The translations under genes were made by a program, and so were the position numbers. The notes beneath the pieces were generated by a model that was not told the DNA's origin, ran no database searches, and saw only the letters and a list, made by a program, of their open reading frames with translations. 64,000 nucleotides of DNA from Planctomycetaceae bacterium. GTDB lineage: Bacteria; Planctomycetota; Planctomycetia; Planctomycetales; Planctomycetaceae. Where the stretch lies: the NCBI GenBank assembly GCA_020638955.1, contig JACKHO010000001.1, positions 124,001-188,000 on the forward strand, read 5' to 3'. Below are positions 59,830 through 64,000 of this stretch, piece after piece; positions within the stretch are counted from its first letter, which is position 1; each line of letters opens with the position of its first letter.

Positions 59830-62800
59830 ATGGGTCGTTCCGTCGAACAGTTTATTGAACAGTGGGTGGCCTCCGGTCTGGCGACTGAGAGCGAGGCCAA
59901 GGGCTACGTTGCGCGAATGGACCCGCCGTCAGATTCTGGTGAGTCGCTGGCCAGACACCTCATCCGAGCGGAGAAACTGACGAAGTTTCAGGCTCAGGTC
60001 ATGCTGCAGGGGAAAGGGAAGTCTCTGCGGCTGGGGAACTATGCCATTCTTGACCAGCTGGGGCAGGGTGGGATGGGGGTGGTTTACAAGGCGCGGCATA
60101 TGCGCATGGATCGCATTTCCGCACTGAAAATTCTGCCGCCGAAAATGGTGGAGTCGCAGGACTTGGTGGATCGCTTCCTGCGGGAAGCTAAGGCAGCGGC
60201 AAGGCTGCATCATCCTAATATCGTCACTGCCTTCGATGCCGACGAGGTCAAAGGGACGTACTACCTCGTTATGGAGTACGTAGATGGTTCCGACCTTTCG
60301 TCGCTGGTAAAGAAAGGGGGCGTGCTGAATGTTGAGCAGTCGATTGATGTCATCAGGCAGGCTGCGGAGGGATTGCAGTACGCCCATGAACGGGGCGTTA
60401 TTCACCGCGACATTAAGCCGGGGAACCTGCTGCTCGACACTTCCGGCAAGGTCAAAATCCTCGACATGGGGCTGGCCCGTATCGAGGGAGACGTCGGACA
60501 ACAGGCGGAATTGACGGGCACCGGGACGGTCATGGGAACCGTCGACTACATGTCGCCGGAGCAGGCCCTCGACACCAAAACGGCGGACGCCCGCAGTGAT
60601 ATCTACTCGCTGGGCATCACCCTGTGGTATTTGCTGACGGGACGCCCGGCTTATGCGGGCAGTTCGCTCATGGCCCGGATGTTGGCGCATCGAGACGAGA
60701 AGATTCCGTCGCTGTGTGAGTCGCGACAGGATGTGCCGCAATGGTTGGATGACGTTTTCAAGAAAATGGTGGCCAAGTCGGCGAGCGAACGTTTTCAGTC
60801 GATGGCGGAAGTCGCTCAGGCGTTGAGCCAGCGTGGGCAGGGAGATGTCACAGCCATTGTCGGAATGGGTGGTGAAGACAGCGGACTGGCGACGTTTCTT
60901 TCCAACTTGCGAAAAGAGGACCAGACACTGGGGCCCGTGGCTGCTTCGCAGACTGTCGCTGCCGAAGAACTGGATGACGTTGTCGGATCGGCCCCGACTA
61001 TGTTGGCCGTTGATGCCAATGTGTCGACCGACGCGACTACGCTCGTCACGCCCGAGTCGTCCGCCTCACCATCGCAGCCCAAGGCAACTCGCAGCAATGT
61101 TTTCCTGAGAAATGTCGGTATTTCCGCACTTGTTGCGTTAGGACTGTTCATCGTCGTGGGTCTGCCGGTGCTGAAGAAGTGGTTGCGTCCTCCGGAGGAG
61201 GTTGTTGACGTTCCGAGCAATGGTGAGACTGCGCCAGTCAATGGTGAATTAACACCTGCCAACGAGCCGCACTTTGGCCTAAAGTTCGATGGCGAAGATG
61301 ATTCCATATCCTTTGACGAGTTCGAATGGACCTCCGACGCGTTCACTATTGAGCTATATGCCACCGCGCCAGAAGAAGGGCAGGGGGGGATGCTCATTGG
61401 CCTTTCAGGAAATTTTGACGCCTTTCAGATTTTTGACGGGAAGCCGACGACAGGGAGGCCTCGTGTTTGCGGTGCGGGCGTTGTTGGAGACCGTCCTTAT
61501 CGGAACACCGTTTACCGCCTTAAGGAAGGAACGCGGCAGCACCGGGCATTGGTCGTCGAGGGAACCGAGGCTCGCTACTACATCGATGGCTTTCTGGTTG
61601 GCACCGTTGATGATGTTCTGGATTCTCCCCGCGACTGGACGCTGACTTCGCTCAGCATTGGCTGCAAGCGCGGCGGCACGGAGTTCTACGACGGCACCAT
61701 TGACCTTGTGCGGATTTCGAAGACGGCGCGTTATTCGGGCAAGGAAGTGGCGATTCCTGATTTAAATGCTGACGCAGACACACTTGCGCTCTACGAATTC
61801 GCTGAGGCCGGGGAGCAAACTGTTACCAGTTCCATGGCCGGCGCGCCCGAGGGGACCATTCAGGGAGCAAACTGGGTGGCGCTGGATGGTTCGGTGTTTC
61901 CAACTCCAGCAACAGCCCCAGTGAATTCAGTTGAAGATGAGTTGAAATCATTGGTGGCCGAAACGGAGTTCGTTGAATGGCTCCGCAGTCGGGGCTGTAC
62001 GATTGGGTTTGAACGTTCTGGAAAGAAATTGAAACTCGCTGAGGATGAACCGTACACCGACGACCCAGCAGTATTCTGGCGCGTGGAAGTGCACTCGGTT
62101 GCGGCACTTGGGCCGGGGGAGTTGGTCGAAACGCGGGAAAATCTACGTGGATGTCAGCGATTCCTTGGCGGATTCCTGCCCGCTCAAGACAGCGACGCTT
62201 GGGCCGAGGCGTTCGCGACATGTCCCTCCATTAATGATGTTAACGCGTATAGTTGTGACCTGTCCGAGCAGGGACTGCAGTCGCTTGGTGGCATTTCGAC
62301 TATGAAATACCTCAACCTCGACCGTTGCCAAGAACTACGCGGCGACATGTTGACGCTATTAGCTGGATGCACGTCCCTGGCAACTCTGGCGCTTTCTCCC
62401 GAGGCGTTGAATGAAGGTACGATTTCCACGTCCCACGTACAGCAATTGCAAGATTTGCTTCCTGCGTGTTACATCCAGTTGGCGGGAACAAGGAACGAAG
62501 AGTTTCCAGGTCTATCGCCGCCGCGACCGGCATCAACGGCTGGTCTGCATTTTGATGGAAAGTCGTCGGTCATTGTGCCGCATCCGGTTCTTCGCGGCAC
62601 CAGGTTCTGCACGATTGAAGCGTGGGTTACTCCCGAAGTTCAGACCACTTCGTATCCGTTGGTGGTAGGTTTCGGTGGAATTAAGCTGAAGCTGGAACGG
62701 GGTGATAGTCCCACGTGGACTTGGCTGATTACGCACGAAGAGACGGGCAAGACGTCAGGCAGTATTGGTTCCGCGGAAGCAGCGCAGCCCGGCGTGCCTG

Positions 62801-64000
62801 TGCATGTGGCTGGCGAGTGGGATGGCAACTTATGGCGGCTGTACATCAACGGGCAACCAATGACCAATACCAGTCGCATTCGGCCAAACATTACGGCCGA
62901 AGCATTCGGGCTGACCAGTGAAACCAGCGAACTGGCAATTGGAGGCTATCACAACACTTCACCAACCAATCCCGAAACTTATTTTCAGGGAACAATTCAT
63001 TCCGTCCGTGTTTCCAACACACGCCGCCACGAAAAGACCTTCCGGCCAAATCCTGTTTTGACGAGCGACGAGAATACTGTGGCGTTGTATGACTTCACGC
63101 AGGACCCTGGAGTGACCGCGAAAGACCTCAGTGGGCACGGGCATGATGGGATGGTTCATGGGGCGACATGGCTGGGAGGTTCAGCGCATTCCGCATACTC
63201 ACTTAGTTTTGATGGTGTTGACGATTACGTTGTTGTACCGACAGTTGCCTATAAGGGAGGGCCTTTCACGTTAGAAGCCTGGTTCACGCCAGAGAGACTC
63301 TCGGATAGCCCGGTGGAGAGTATTTCGAATGAGAACGATCCTGTTCAGGTTCCACTCGTATGGGAGGGACTTGGAACGATTGTGGTTCGCGGTGAACGTC
63401 GTGAAAATATTTGGGGTGTCTCCGATTTGGCGATTCATGATGTTCACGGTCGTCTGAAACGAGGTTTGCGGTCCCATGTTGCCTTCGTTGTCACCCCGGA
63501 TGCGCTGCGGCTCTATCTCGACGGTAAACTGGTGAGGTCCCATGACCGTTCAAAATCGTTTCCTCCGAATGCCGGAGCGGTGCTTCTTGGAGCTCATATT
63601 CCTCCGTGGAATAAGGATTTGAAGATCGATCATTTTCGAGGGAGCATCCACGCTGCGATGATCTCGAACGCAGAACGCTATCGATCCGACTTCAACCCTG
63701 GTGATCTGAGTCCAGACGCTGACACCATTGCCTGCTACGATTTCTCACTGGGTGAAGGGAACGTTCTTAAGGACATCAGTGGACACGGGCATGATGGGGA
63801 AATTCATGGGGCGCGGTGGGTAGCGAATGGGCAGCCACAGCCGACGGTTAACAATGCCCTTCGCTTTGATGGCATTGATGACCACCTCCTGTTCGACGAT
63901 CTCAAGCTTGATGAGCGGCGTCCTGATCAGCCTTTGACAATTGAGTTCGCCATTCGGCCTGCGGCCATGCAAGTGGCCAATCCCATTTCGTGGCTGGGGG
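59830..64000 (+). CDS. Receptor-like Ser/Thr kinase with LamG-like repeats, 3' partial
   Basis: The frame is open from ATG 59830 to the window end (1390 codons). An N-terminal helical module (about 1-70) resembles that of the 510-residue kinase. The kinase domain (about 71-340) has LGQGGMGVVY, ALKIL, HRDIKPGN, DMG in place of DFG and MSPEQ. One membrane helix (about 426-446; ISALVALGLFIVVGLPVL) precedes the outer part. There I see LamG/concanavalin-like domains at about 480-655, 905-1085 and 1118-1300, and the start of a fourth. Their marks are LHFDGKSSVIVP, ALYDFTQ, SGHGHDG and SLSFDGVDDYVV. A leucine-rich-like stretch (about 790-850; KYLNLDRCQELRG) sits between. Confidence 0.93.
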   Translation, partial: MGRSVEQFIEQWVASGLATESEAKGYVARMDPPSDSGESLARHLIRAEKLTKFQAQVMLQGKGKSLRLGNYAILDQLGQGGMGVVYKARHMRMDRISALKILPPKMVESQDLVDRFLREAKAAARLHHPNIVTAFDADEVKGTYYLVMEYVDGSDLSSLVKKGGVLNVEQSIDVIRQAAEGLQYAHERGVIHRDIKPGNLLLDTSGKVKILDMGLARIEGDVGQQAELTGTGTVMGTVDYMSPEQALDTKTADARSDIYSLGITLWYLLTGRPAYAGSSLMARMLAHRDEKIPSLCESRQDVPQWLDDVFKKMVAKSASERFQSMAEVAQALSQRGQGDVTAIVGMGGEDSGLATFLSNLRKEDQTLGPVAASQTVAAEELDDVVGSAPTMLAVDANVSTDATTLVTPESSASPSQPKATRSNVFLRNVGISALVALGLFIVVGLPVLKKWLRPPEEVVDVPSNGETAPVNGELTPANEPHFGLKFDGEDDSISFDEFEWTSDAFTIELYATAPEEGQGGMLIGLSGNFDAFQIFDGKPTTGRPRVCGAGVVGDRPYRNTVYRLKEGTRQHRALVVEGTEARYYIDGFLVGTVDDVLDSPRDWTLTSLSIGCKRGGTEFYDGTIDLVRISKTARYSGKEVAIPDLNADADTLALYEFAEAGEQTVTSSMAGAPEGTIQGANWVALDGSVFPTPATAPVNSVEDELKSLVAETEFVEWLRSRGCTIGFERSGKKLKLAEDEPYTDDPAVFWRVEVHSVAALGPGELVETRENLRGCQRFLGGFLPAQDSDAWAEAFATCPSINDVNAYSCDLSEQGLQSLGGISTMKYLNLDRCQELRGDMLTLLAGCTSLATLALSPEALNEGTISTSHVQQLQDLLPACYIQLAGTRNEEFPGLSPPRPASTAGLHFDGKSSVIVPHPVLRGTRFCTIEAWVTPEVQTTSYPLVVGFGGIKLKLERGDSPTWTWLITHEETGKTSGSIGSAEAAQPGVPVHVAGEWDGNLWRLYINGQPMTNTSRIRPNITAEAFGLTSETSELAIGGYHNTSPTNPETYFQGTIHSVRVSNTRRHEKTFRPNPVLTSDENTVALYDFTQDPGVTAKDLSGHGHDGMVHGATWLGGSAHSAYSLSFDGVDDYVVVPTVAYKGGPFTLEAWFTPERLSDSPVESISNENDPVQVPLVWEGLGTIVVRGERRENIWGVSDLAIHDVHGRLKRGLRSHVAFVVTPDALRLYLDGKLVRSHDRSKSFPPNAGAVLLGAHIPPWNKDLKIDHFRGSIHAAMISNAERYRSDFNPGDLSPDADTIACYDFSLGEGNVLKDISGHGHDGEIHGARWVANGQPQPTVNNALRFDGIDDHLLFDDLKLDERRPDQPLTIEFAIRPAAMQVANPISWLG

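Noticed and set aside
59929..60741. 270-codon minus-strand frame inside the LamG kinase gene
   Set aside because: It lies antisense to the intact kinase domain and has no protein-like motifs.

Overview
The window looks like chromosomal DNA from a Planctomycetota bacterium, probably of the Planctomycetales/Gimesia-Planctopirus-Rubinisphaera type; the genus is a guess. The evidence is the protein content: two DUF1501 proteins, a PSCyt1/DUF1549/DUF1553 cytochrome, a formylglycine sulfatase, receptor-like serine/threonine kinases (one fused to LamG-like domains), an ECF sigma factor with a FecR-type partner, a LEPR-XLL-type surface protein, a DUF1559-type protein and a bactofilin. Genes sit on both strands in short operons. 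I saw no rRNA, tRNA, CRISPR array, phage or complete insertion sequence.

Region by region. 1-2.2 kb: the 3' end of a secretin gene, coupled to a secreted protein of unknown function. 2.2-3.9 kb: an HNH protein and a block of hairpin-rich repeats with a recent 145-bp duplication. 3.9-7.5 kb: a DUF1501 protein, a secreted thioredoxin, a lipoprotein and the ribosome-rescue factor ArfB. 7.5-17.4 kb (minus strand): a compact operon of bactofilin, coiled-coil protein, small protein, 867-residue protein, degenerate-NTPase/TPR protein and SlyD-type FKBP, followed by a membrane-anchored kinase. This is the best candidate here for an undescribed multi-protein system; the coiled-coil protein and the 867-residue protein share a domain.

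17.8-24.9 kb: a Gly/Gln-rich secreted protein, bioA, an SMP-30-like propeller, small accessory proteins among dispersed repeats, a DoxX-like gene broken by one in-frame TGA where a Trp is expected, and a PQQ-type propeller. 25-33.1 kb: a lipoprotein, a second DUF1501 protein, a 975-residue secreted protein, a small zinc-ribbon membrane protein and a 638-residue protein with a toxin-like N-terminus. 33.2-39.9 kb: sigma/FecR pair, esterase, DsrE-like protein, zinc-ribbon/coiled-coil membrane protein and serA.

40-45.4 kb: a potassium channel with an unusual filter, a seven-helix PaxB/Pyr4-like membrane protein and a large PSCyt1/DUF1549/DUF1553 protein. This block is flanked by two related 140-bp palindromic elements in opposite orientation. 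45.3-53 kb (minus strand): alpha/beta hydrolase, ThiF/MoeB-type E1 enzyme, cyanophycinase-like peptidase, adenylate-kinase-like protein, a hydrolase-fold protein lacking the usual nucleophile motif, a type IIA topoisomerase A subunit and a DUF1805 protein. 53-64 kb: sulfatase, LEPR-XLL/VWA surface protein, a DUF1559-type protein with a 39-bp coding repeat, and a very large kinase-LamG receptor that runs off the end of the window.

All assignments were made by reading the translations; no database search was run. Where start codons were moved from the longest possible ORF, the reason is given in the entry.
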